Part shown: positions 29,701 to 42,600 of the stretch, piece after piece | How the letters are laid out: every line of letters begins with the position of its first letter | Position numbering within the stretch: position 1 is the first letter of the stretch | Assembly (NCBI RefSeq): GCF_037975245.1 | Contig: NC_092574.1 | Location: forward strand, 24,142,213-24,206,212 | DNA length: 64,000 nucleotides | Reading direction: 5' to 3' | From: Apostichopus japonicus | Taxonomy: Eukaryota; Echinodermata; Holothuroidea; Aspidochirotida; Stichopodidae | The notes under the pieces: generated by a model | Database searches by the model: none | The model's input: only the letters and a program-made list of their open reading frames with translations | Told to the model about the DNA's origin: nothing | Made by a program: the position numbers and the translations under genes

Positions 29701-30208
29701 ACATTGCTGATATAGATTTAACACAGGTAAAACTACTACCTATGACACGGTTTCTAGCAGATGGAGGAACAAATTTACCAATGTCAGACCTACCTGCACC
29801 AACATTTGACAAGAAACAAAAACTGTCAAAAATTTATTGAGGTTGCCTGGCTGTAAAAATTTCAGGTGATGGCACCATATATTTTAAGAAGCAAATGATG
29901 CAAATATGACCTAAATCTTACAAGTAGCTGAGTCATACTATGGAAATGCCAATTGAACAATTGTGTAGTAAAATAGGTCAGGCTTTTGTTTTAACCTTCC
30001 ATACAGCTTCATAATTCTGAAGTAATGTATTCTATTTTAACTTTTTGCTATTATTTTTCAAACTGGAAGGGGCGATGGGTCTACAGGAATGAGAGGCAAG
30101 GGGAAGATTACAGAGGCAGGAAAAGGCTGGAAAGGGAAAGGGTCTCAAACTAAACAATGCTCTGCACTACAGAGTTCCTTAGCCTGCAATGACTATTAAA
30201 TTATATAC

Positions 30209-30300
<92 letters not shown>

Positions 30301-30543
30301 ATTAAGTTTGCATTCACAGACTATGGTCATAAAGCAAAGATCTGTTAATATATATATCTATCTATCTATCTACTGTATCTATTAATCTATCTATATATCT
30401 ATATATATAATTGAATCGTAGTGAGTTGGAAAATCCAGAACAGTGAAAAAACGTCCAGCCTCCACCGGGATCTATATATCTATATATATATATATATATA
30501 TACATACATATTTTTATACCCATATAGATATAGATATACAGTA

Positions 30544-30583
<40 letters not shown>

Positions 30584-33500
30584 TATACATTAACAGATCT
30601 TTGCTTTACGACCACAATCCATGAATGCAAACTGAATTTATGATTTATGGCAAATAAAAGTTGAATGCATGCATACCTTCATTAGTTTCAAAAATGAAAC
30701 GCAAAATTGAAAGTTCAATAATTGATTTGAGGGACAACTATGATTACAACTGTAAAATAATAGCTTATAATTCTCAACAATTTCCTCGTAGCAAAATTAT
30801 AGTTTGCGGCTGCTTGTTTTTTTCCCCCAATATATAAATTTATTGCTTTCAGACTGCTCCTTGCATTAATTGGCTGGTAATTAACTAATGATCCCAATCA
30901 CTAATTATATATAGACTTACATACATATACACAAGACAGCAATTATGAATCATGGATACTCCTGTGAGTTGCAATTACTAGCCAAAGGCATGATATGTAA
31001 GGTGTTACAATTTTTTTCAAATTATTTTTTGCAATGCAAGTCTATTCTGTACAATTTGTTGTTTGCAAACAAATCACAAGGCTATATTTTTTAACATATA
31101 TTTATGTATCTTTCGACGCAGCTTCGATTACAGTCAGAGAAAGAATGAAAAACGATTTCTTTTCCTTATCCAAATTCCCACAGCAAGATAAAAAGAAGGG
31201 GGGGGGGGGAATTCTGTAAGGTAAATATTACAATACAGCTTATTCAAACAGAGTGGTCGCCACTAGCTTGGAAACGACTTCAAAACAACAACTTTCAAGG
31301 AGAGGCACAGTCTTTATAGGTTCTACCTCCATTTTATTTGGCTACCATTCGTTTTCACAGCTGTCATTATTCGCAATTCAATTTACCACAATACAATTTC
31401 TCTTTAAGACACTTTCCAAGTTCCACCCAAGTTACTCTGCTCACTCAACAGTAACGGAGCAAAGCAAACACTACCGGGGCTATTTATTATACCAAAAAGC
31501 AAGAAAAAATATGACCTTTCAACAAGACAATGTAAATATCCAATTTCTAAGGATTTTACAATTTCACAACTCTTATTCAACTGATATCCTAACGTGTGAA
31601 ATTCAATTGTACCAGAGTTCTCTCACATCAAGATATATACCCTTTCTAGATCAATACTGTAGATTCAACAAATTGTTTTCAATCCGAGAGTTTAAACTTG
31701 GTCTCAAGAAAGCCTCTACCTTAGATTGCGTAGAAACATGTTATGTGTTTCCTTCTTGATTATCGTGACCTGCAGAAAAAAAATTTGGCCACTCAGTTCA
31801 GTTTTGTTGACTGTTTACAGTCACAAGCATGTGATATTAAGGGATTGACCCATGAATTCTGGTCAATGTCCAAAATAGCGAAAAAAGGACAAAGTTGTGT
31901 TTATTTATAAATTGTTGTTTTGTCACATTAGCTCAGAACAGATTTTCTCCTAAAGAGTGATAATGTTTCTGAAAGATATATTAAACCGATTTCAAACAAA
32001 CTGCAGTCATTATCTAAATTTAGAAACAGAGAGAAAGCGAGAGAGAGGGAGAAAATAAAATCTCATTTTAATCGAATCAACACTCTGGACTTTGCCAAAA
32101 GGTTGGTCACTTTGTTAGCCAATCGTTCCTCATTGCGAATTGGAAGTTGATGCTCAATCAAAGCATTGAATATGTGACCATTATGTTGGTATTTCTAGCA
32201 TAACTAGGCCAACAAGCAGATCAGTTACTGAAAGACAAGTCACTTCAAATGCATTTCCTGAGAACTGTTGTTTCATCCTTTTATTCACTATAGTTTCGTT
32301 GTAGGAATGTATTCCAATGTTTTCTTTAATATCGATTACTTACAATTGGCACTTAACCCGTTCCCCTGACTGAAGCACTGTTATCTACCACTTCAATGTA
32401 ATCTATAAAAAAAATAACTTCAAGGTTTTCTACTAAGCCGTGAATCTGGTAATAATATCAACTACTGCCCTCACTGTTTAGAACCAATAGTCCTAATCAT
32501 GTATAAAAAAATAAAAAAAATTGTTAATGTGTGGATTGAAAATATGTATCAGAACTGTGGTCAAAAGTTTAAAAAACACAGTTCTCTGACCAATTTATGC
32601 AGGAATGCCAAAAACGAAAAGAATAAGAACAACTACTACATCGAGTCCAGAATTACGACTCTATTATTTTATATCATTCATAATAATCTGTATAATTCTC
32701 CAACAATTCGCAGAGATGTTTTTCTTCCTTCTCACCAGTTTGTGACAGTCTACCCCTCCTGATCAATTGGATTCTAACAACAAACAGTGAAAATCAATCA
32801 ACATAAACTACCGTTTTATTCACATGTAAAACCGTAGAAACAGCACCGACAAAATTCCCCAAACTGACTCTTTAATTTCGTTTAAACTTAAGAAAAGAAA
32901 GAGAAAAAAAAGAAAAAAAAGAATGGGCATTAGAACCTCTTTTGCCTAACTAATTATATCTCTGTTTTCTCACATGCGTATGAGACCTTGTCATAAAATA
33001 AGGTACACATCTGTAATTAAACAAGACAAAATGAAATTGATTAAGCTACCTATTTTATTGAACTGTTTCTGTCATGGCAAAAGTTTCCCTTGCTGAATCC
33101 ACAGCTGAACTTGAACAATTCTTTGAAATGATCTGTTGGAATGATGTTGGATTAAATAAATAGTAAGTGAAGGAGTAATCTATATGCAAATGACCAAGAG
33201 AATTGTTTGTTATAATGATTTCCCCTCCTCTTTGTGGTGTAATCATCTGTGATAATTTGCTACTAGTCAGGTGTTCAACTTTCTTTCAATAATCGGCATA
33301 CATTTCGATTTTAAGACAAACCTGACCTGTTTCATCGTCTGGAATAGGGGCTAGGATGCTTAATTGATAATGAAGGGAATGAAGAGATGGTACGTAACCA
33401 TAGCGACTTTCTCAAAATGATAAATGAAGAATATTGATTACTTGGACTAATATAGAAATAATATATGTTTTTCTGCATTCATTTTCTCATGTTTTTATTT

Positions 33501-36500
33501 CTTTCTTTGTATTTAGCGCTTGTTGGCTTCATTGTTGAATAATCATTGATCAATACCTTCTCACCTACAGAGATCTTAAACTTGGTAACATACTGCATTA
33601 TTCATCAATAAGTTTAATAAATTACTTTTAGGCGGAACGTGGAAGTCGAACAAGCTTTGATGGAAGGCGAGAAAACTTGCTTTGTCTGTTAGTTAAATTA
33701 TTAATTATATTATTAATTATATTAATTGTGATTGCTCCAAATAACACAGCTCCCTATCAAATTAGCTCCCTATTAACTTACTGCAAAATCAGGAAGGAAT
33801 GGTTACCCGTACTACCAATAGCCAAGTCTTATCTTTAAGCTCTGTACAGCACTACAAGAGCACACTGCATGACACTTTTGGGGGAGAGTCATCCATAAGA
33901 TAGGAGTGCAAATTTTATGAGGAGACATGCATGAACCTAAAAGTGAGGTTAGCAAAGTATATATGTATTGATATGTAAAATGAAACAGACATATAAATGC
34001 AATAGAAAAGTCGGAACGTGTTCGAGAGGGAACACACATTTTTTTCCCCTCCCCGTTTTAATTTTTTTTTAAATAAAACTTGACACAGTCTGTGTATAAA
34101 GTGTAATGGGAAACAAACCAACGTGCTCACTAGTTAGTCAATCTGGTACACATTAAATACAGACCGAGTCCTACTCAATCTCACACAAACCAACATATCC
34201 TGCCCATTGGCTGGTAGTCATTTGTTCCTGCGTGGGGAAGTCATGCTAAATAAATATCCAAACAGGAAAAGTTTATTAGCCTACAGGATTTACATTTTTA
34301 AGTGAGAGATATGAGAGTCAAATGAAACACTGAATTATGGCAACGCAGAATGTATATAAACCTACTAGAGGGGGTAACTTTAAACAATTAGAGAAACACA
34401 ACAAGTCAAACAATGACCTATTGTAATATGGAATCAGTCTAGCATATAAACAACTGAGGCTTGCATATAAAACAGGTCTTTATTAGTAACCTAGCCAGTA
34501 TAGAGTGGTGTATAAACACTTGTGAATTTGGGCAGGTATAGGTCTACATGGGGAGGTAATAGGGGTCTAGCTAGAATTCAGACACCTCTATATGTGGAAA
34601 TATCCATTCTTTAACTTACTAACCTGCTATAACATAGTTGATATGTTATGTGTGTTTGCAGTGGGGAGGTGGGGGGGGGGGAACTAAATTATTTGTACTT
34701 CATGCTAGTCCAGATGCTAAACATCACAGAGGTAGAAATCAAAATATGTAATTTAGAATTTGTCCTTCTAAAACAATGCCCGAAGATCTGTTCTTATCGA
34801 GCTTTTATTTCAGCCAACAGTCCATAGTCAAAAAGTCTCAATGTATGTCGTTCAGACACTCATATCTTACATCAACACTGTGCGGCTTGTCTACAACCTT
34901 TGGACGCTCATAAAGGTTGAAACAAAGGATTGAAACAACTAAATACATATATCAATTACCATTCTCAGATGAACTGTTTCAATACCATCAAAATATTATG
35001 GCTATCCTCTTACAGACAAGAGGCATCGATTTACACGAATATATCATAAGTACAGAGCCCTCACATCATAGACAGAGTAATATATATACATTTGCTGAAA
35101 TCATACTGGAAGAAAATAATTCTGAAATGAATGAAACGCTAGCCAGTATTGACTGTTAGCTGGCAAACTTGGAATGAGATGAAATCATATCTGGTTAATG
35201 ATAGCTGACACACGGTGACACTTAATTGGAATGAGGTAGGAACTAAACCTGGCAGAGGTACGGAAGAGGTTTAATATGAGGTACGGATAAGTTTGGTGAT
35301 GAGGTATGACAGCTTTGTCATTGAGGTATGTTAGAGATTCAAATTGGGTTATAGCAGAGATTTGAAATAAACTGTTACAGATATTTGAAATGAGGCTTGA
35401 TACAAATCCCAAGTGAAGTATGTTAGACTGAGGTAATTGGAGATGAGGTACAGAAGAGATTTGAAATGAGGTATGGTAGATGTTTTAAATACAAGTTGCA
35501 TGTCAGGTATGGTAGAGGTTTGAGATGAGGTATGGTAGAGGATTGAAATACAAGTTGCAAGTGAGGTATGGTACAGGTTTAAAACGAGGTATGGTAGACA
35601 TTTTAAATACAAGTTGCATGTCAGGTATGGTAGAGCCTGAGGTTTGAGATGAGGTATGGTAGAGGATTGAAATACAAGTTGCAAGTGAGGTATGGTAGAG
35701 GTTTGAAATGAGGTATGGTAGACATTTTAAATACAAGTTGCATGTCAGGTATGGTAGAGGTTAGAGATGAGGTATGATAGAGGATTGAAATACAAGTTGC
35801 AAGTGAGGTATGGTAAAGGTTTGAAATGAGGTATGGTAGACATTTTAAATACAAGTTGCATGTCAGGTATGGTAGAGGATTGAGATGAGGTTTGGTAGAC
35901 GTTGTAATACAAGTTGCTAGTGAGGTATGGTAGAGGTTTAAAATGAGGTATGGTGTAAGTTTGAAATATACAAAGTTGCAAGTGAGGTGCAGTACTTTAG
36001 AAGTTGCATGTAAGGTGTGGTAGACATTAGATATAAAGTTTAGCGACTGCTTTATATCAGCTACATCACAATGGGTGGGGACCCAGGTGTGTTGACCAAA
36101 ATTAAACTAGATCACATAGAAAATTGCTTAGGAAGGTATTAACATCATATTTCAACTTCAGGCCATGCTTCTAATGATTATTTTACTGCCTGGGGTACTT
36201 TTCTCATAAATGTCTGGGCTTACAAATTCAAACCCTTTTGGCAAACCAAACTGTTAGAAATAAGTAATTAGGGAGACTGTTTAGCAATAAATTGTATCAC
36301 TTTGACTAAAAATGTTCATATTATTAGGAGTGTATTGATGAACAAGAATTGATATAAAAAAAATACAATAATCATAAAAACAAACACACAAAGTGCTCAT
36401 AACATTGATGGGAAGGTCTGGGTTTTTTCTTTCATAACATATAAACTGTTGGTCAAGATTGGCAACATCAAAAGACCCTTTGGACAACCCTTCAACAAAT

Positions 36501-39500
36501 CATACCTTGTATAAATTGCATGAATCGTTTCCAGAAGTACAGTTTCTGAGGTCAATGTGCACTTCTTTAATTGGTTCAAGTTTAAGGCTAAGAACTGAAT
36601 TGATAATCACCAGTGCATATTACGTTAGTCTAATTTTATTCCATATCTCATATTACAATGTTCAGTAAAATAAACATACGGCCAAACCGCTTTGTCAATA
36701 ACGCTATACAAAATGTCCTACAGAAATCTTTCTAGGTACATTGGCTTAGTAAATATGGACATTAGTCAATTGTCTTCGCTCCTTCAACTATAAGGCGGAA
36801 AGTTTGTTTAGTCTAACTGCAATATATATATCCATTCAACTACATTTGCATTCAATCAGGAACTAGATTTATGGTTACTGAGAATTAGATACAAAAGTCA
36901 ATGTATGTACCTTAAACCCTACATTTTGCAGACAAGACCTTACGACTTATTTACTCATCAACCAAATTATTTTAATGATTTATCAAACTCACTGATACAA
37001 TAAGACATCCATCCTTTTCATCACAAGATTGAAAAGTTATGATGATTAACCAACCGATGCAATTAATTTAAAGGGAATAAAATCAGGGCAGTTTTATCTC
37101 TTTTTTCTTTTATTCTGTCTCTCTCCACCTCTATCTCCTCTCTCTCTGTTTAAGAGATGTTACCCCGCTGAGCAAACAATGACAATGATGATAAACACAT
37201 GTTAGCCTTCGAACGGCAAACAGAAGGCAACAAATACAGACCGACTACCAAAGTAATCGTTAGCAGTTTAACATAACAACAAAAAGATTCATTACTTTAT
37301 CTATTTTATGCATTTTGCTTTCATTTTGATTGTTACCAACCTGCAGTTCAACTCCCAAGGTTTTTGTTCAGAATATAATTTTTCAGCTTGGTTAACTCCC
37401 TTAATTTGTGTGATGTTTGTTTAAGTGTTAAACGGAATAATATTTGTGGCAGTGCACAATACCCCGACTAGTAGGAGTTATTTTTACAGCCTAATTTGTG
37501 ATCAAAAGATCAGAGAGATAGATAGGTTAAGAATAATATACTATGACTACATTGGCACAAACACACACCCAAAAAAGGAACCATGCCCTTAAAAAAAAAA
37601 TTGGAGGGGAAATTAATACCTAAATGCTTTTGAAAACTTCAATAACAAAAAAATGATCCAAATGGGAGTCAATACCTGAAGAGAAGAAATGAATTTGATT
37701 GACAAAAATGGAACAAAGTAATGACTGCTAAAGAAAGAGATATAATCAATAGGGCACTAGAAAAAAAACACAACATCAACAAAATAACAATAATAGCATG
37801 CATTTGTATTGTATTGTGGTCAATATGTGCCAATTATTATTACTTTGTTAATACTTCAAAATTTGCATCAATGAAGATGGCTTGTGTTATCATAATTCTC
37901 CGGGCGAATGGATCGGGGATGGGATGAAAGGGTTGGGGAAGACTTTGTTATGCCCTGGAAAGATTGATAAAAATAACTTCTCATTTACCAAAGTCAACAT
38001 TATCAATATTTGATCAATTTTATCATATAGTTTTCTTTTGCATTCACTGTAAATTTATTTATACAAAAGTGTGAAGTTAGACAAATCTTCAAAATGTTGC
38101 ATTCACAAACACAAAAGTCTTTTCTTGATATTTTCTATTTTCCTGGGGGGGGGGGGGGAAAGGGAAGGGGGTTGCTTTTCATTAATCATTTCCAAATCCT
38201 GTATCAATAGTTGCAAACATGTTCAAGTCTGTGTTCAATTTTTTTTTACACTACTGTTCGGTAAATACATTTATACTGTAAAGCACAATGCACATAACAT
38301 ACTCAGTAGGTACTATATACAAATACACTTAAAAAAAAATCATAAACATATATATACTGTTCAATGCATAGTGTAGGTTACAATATTCTCACTATAAACA
38401 GTTTTAGCCAGTGCAGTAAAAATTGTGCAATGGTTACTTTTAGTCAGACACATAAAGTAAATATTTATCCCGTATCTCATCGCAAAATGCTATGTTAAAT
38501 GGGCAAATTGCTATTCAAGTGCAACGATGCATAGTAGTTATTGTACAAAGGGAACCCAGAGAACTAAAAATGTGACAAATTGCATAGACTTCAAATCTGT
38601 TATGTAAAATATGAACATAAAATAGTTCCCTGGTACGTACTCATGTTTTGCGTAACTTGCTGATCAGAATGGAGAAAATTCAGATACTGATCTGAGTATT
38701 GACCCTACAGCTACCATATTTGTAATCTTCTGGAAATTTATTACAAAATGATTTGCATACATTAATTCTCCTAATTAATTTATTTAATTCTCCTTTAATC
38801 CTGAATCCCCGTCTGCTCTGATATCAGTGTTCTGTTTATTTGTTTGTTCTTAAAAGAGGCCGATATTTCTAATACATAAAGACATGGATTATATATATAT
38901 ATATATGTGAAATTCTGCTTGGACTTAGGCAAGCATATACAGTACTCCAAACCTGTGATACTGACCTTGTAAACACAGTTAAATGTAATCCAACCTGCTG
39001 TTTTCCAAGCCCTTGCCAAAAAAAAAAAGGTTTGTCAACAAACATCTTCAAACTTATGTTGGGAATAAGAATGACCCTTGCCTCCTTAAAACCATCAATA
39101 ATATTTAAAGCCCTGATGATAACATCAAGTTTGACAAATTGTCTGAAATAAGGGATCAGGATTGCTTACATAAAGTAATTAAGTTATAATGATAAACTGG
39201 AAATTCAAAGGTTACTCACAGAGTAAACACGCAGCATGGTTGTACCACGAATCTCTCAAGTACCTTAACAAAGTGACAATGTGAATAAAAGACACTGCCA
39301 TATATATGTAACTGATATGCAAGGTGGACTTTACGATGTTATCATTTATACTGAGATATGGCTTAATATAATTATGCATGTACAGTGAAATGTGTCTCTT
39401 TCGAAAATGGCGAACAGACTTTAAGTCAATCATGATTCATGTACATATGTAATGAATATATGTCAGTGTTGTATCAAGTAGTTCCTCATTCTTTGCTTGC

Positions 39501-39610
39501 ATACAGTATGGAATTAATTTCTCAGAAACCAAAACAATTTACTACAATTTTAATTTTCACAACATTGTTATTACTATTTAAATGCCCTAAGGGGGTGTTC
39601 CATCATTCTA

Positions 39611-39660
<50 letters not shown>

Positions 39661-42600
39661 TACATACATTGTATATATATGTCTATACTATATATATACA
39701 TTTATATATGACTATGAGTGGCCGTTACATTGGAAGTTATAGCATAATTTAGGGATGGGGAAGGAAGGGGATACCACTGACTTTACTGGCTACAACAGCT
39801 GTCTCAGCTGACCCGTTTTATCACATCTCTACCACCTTTGCACTCATTCCCACCACCCCCTCCCCTTCCCACCACTGCTCAATCAACTTTTTCAAGCCTA
39901 TCTGTACACACAACCCTAACACTATCTACAATTGGCTGACAGCCATACTGTAGGTACAATATGATTTATGGCTGTCTGTCTCCCTCATTGGAGATTTCAA
40001 ATATAGATTGCCAAAGAGTACCCATGGTATCAGTGTGGACTTCACAACAGAGATTGCGAGTGCAGACTGCTATATATATATATAACAGGAATGATCTTAG
40101 TATGGTTCTGTTAATGGTGACAGTGAGTGAGTGAATGCTGTCAGGTGACCTTTGGAATATGGTTAAAGATGAAAATGGAAACTTCAACTGTTTAGTGGTT
40201 TTATTCCTTCTGTATCTTTACTGCTCATACTTGAAGCAAATGATTTAATAGAGATTCCAGCCACATACCATTTTAACTCAGAGCGGGAGCGTTAATCATT
40301 AATCCATAGACCTGTCTGTCTAAGAGCAAGGCCAGGAATTTTCTATTTACTTTGGCTTACTTGTATTTAATCAGTTGGTAAATGTGTAGTTGAGTTGTTA
40401 AAACTAATAGAGCACTATATATATATGCTATTGCATTGTAATTGCTCAAGATCATTGAGGGTACAAAGATATACAGCAGTAAAACTAATATGCTTGTATG
40501 GAGTTTATGATATCTTGGGTTTAGTAGCAATTAAGTTGCTATTCTTGATACGAGTTGTATGTGTCGGCCATCTTGTTTCTTTGTTGTTTTTTTTGTTATC
40601 TCCTGTACATTACAGAAGGTTTCTTCTTGCTGGCACAAATCTATCATGTTTCCAAGGCACAGACAAGGTTGCAGCAATATTCATAGCACACTGAATGGCA
40701 GAAAATGCTACAGAATCTGGTGAATACTAGATTTTGGTGTGGTGCAAATTTGGTGTGGTTCCAGCAGGCGTCTAACCAACCAAACAAGTAGTTCTAATTG
40801 GGTAGACTAGTAATCTTAGATGAGAAAAAGTACAAGTAGGGTAGCTACAGATCCATTAATCTCCCTTACCCCTCCCCCCTCTCCCATCCCTACTTTAAAC
40901 ACATCCTGCTACTGTTTACCAGGTATGTTCTCTACCTTTGCCTAATTCCCCTCCTTCTGGACATCTGTAGTGCTGTAAAGGTAGTGTACATGATAACTCC
41001 TTCCTCTGATCACCTTATAGCTCCCAATTAGGTTTATTAGTGCCCCTATTCCTTCATCCTTACAGAGGGTACAACCAAGCATATGCTCTTCCCCTTTCTC
41101 CAACCACTCCCCACTCACCCCCCCCCCCTATCTCACCAACTTTATACAGTAGGTTCAACCAAGTGTATATGGATCCTCTTGATCCCATTCTTCAATAAGG
41201 ATAAAACTCTTTCAAAAGCCATAGAATGCACAATACTTGCGAGAAGAAAAGTATGCATTACAAATTTCATCCATAGAAAGAAGGGATTGGGAGTTGTAAT
41301 TAGTCTTGATTAGAAGTATACCAACTATAACTGTAGCTGGTGTGAATCCCTAGTTCACTGTTCTGTTGCTACGGAGTGTTGCCTATTAATTCGGTCTTAC
41401 ATAAGTTGTCTGTCGATAAATTATCAATCATTTTTTTTTTCAATTATCAATCATGGGTAAAATACAACCCATATCAATTCAGTTCATGAATTTGATTATA
41501 AATAGGATATGTTATAGTTAAGAAAACTAAGTCTTCAAATTTACTGAATCTTGAATAAAGTCACAAATTTTATCAAATATATCCAAATGTTTACATGCGC
41601 ATATAATAAAATTTTATGAAAAGTGGCTCCATGATGATTAGACTTTTAGGAATCGAAGAGATTCATTCATAATTCTTAACACTTATGGTTCATTGGGTGA
41701 ATCTATAAATCTTAAGTCCTGGGTAATTATTATTTTTTTCTCTGTTAAGCAGCTGTGGTAAAAACTAAGCCTGAAATTGGTCACAATTAAGTTACACAAA
41801 CAGTTTGGTTAAACTAAATACGATCTATAGTATTCCGTACTATCAGTTCCTGTAAGATTCCTTTCTCAGCGCATCTATACCGTGATAAATTCACGAGAGA
41901 GATGTGTGTCCAGTAACAACAGCAACATCATTGCTAAACCAACTTCTTTCACAAAGGAAATCCCTATCTCTATTCATTTTATTCCTTTTCCTGTTAAGAT
42001 TGGCTTGCTAATAGTTCCATTCACATCCAGGTCAACTCTTATAGTAGGAGCTTCCAGTTATTACCAGGTGGTGTACATAAGTAAATTTTCAGACACAGGG
42101 TAATCAAAATTAAAACATTCAACTTTACAAGAGATTTCGAGAGCAAAACAAAAGACGGATAAAAAAGGGTGAACTTTAGAGAACTAGGCATTCTAACATT
42201 TCCCTTTCTTCCTGTTCAATGGGTACTGGCTTTTGCAAACACATTTATTCCAAATTTAACAGTTGACTTCTACCCTGTAAAAACTTCCATCCACCATTTG
42301 GTAATTTAATTATTTTCGATTGACTGGGTAAACAAAGGCTATAACAGCTTTACAAATCTCTGTATCCGTAACCCAAGCAACTTCGGATTGTAACTGTTAT
42401 TGATCCACATGTTGGTTGATTCTTTTTTTTCTTTTTTTTTAAAAGTAATTTCTACAATTGGCCAGGCTACCGACTGTAATGGACGCAGGGATTGCCCTGT
42501 TTTATGGGAAAGAGGTACAGTGCAACTACAAGCACTGGATCATTTCCACTATTACAACAATGGGTAAATTACATACTCTCCCCTTGCATATACTGTTGTA

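Noticed and set aside
31253-31759. 168-codon plus-strand open frame in intron 1
   Set aside because: It starts at GTG; the first in-frame ATG leaves only about 83 codons. There is no recognisable domain, composition is typical of AT-rich chance frames, and no splice or promoter support is visible.
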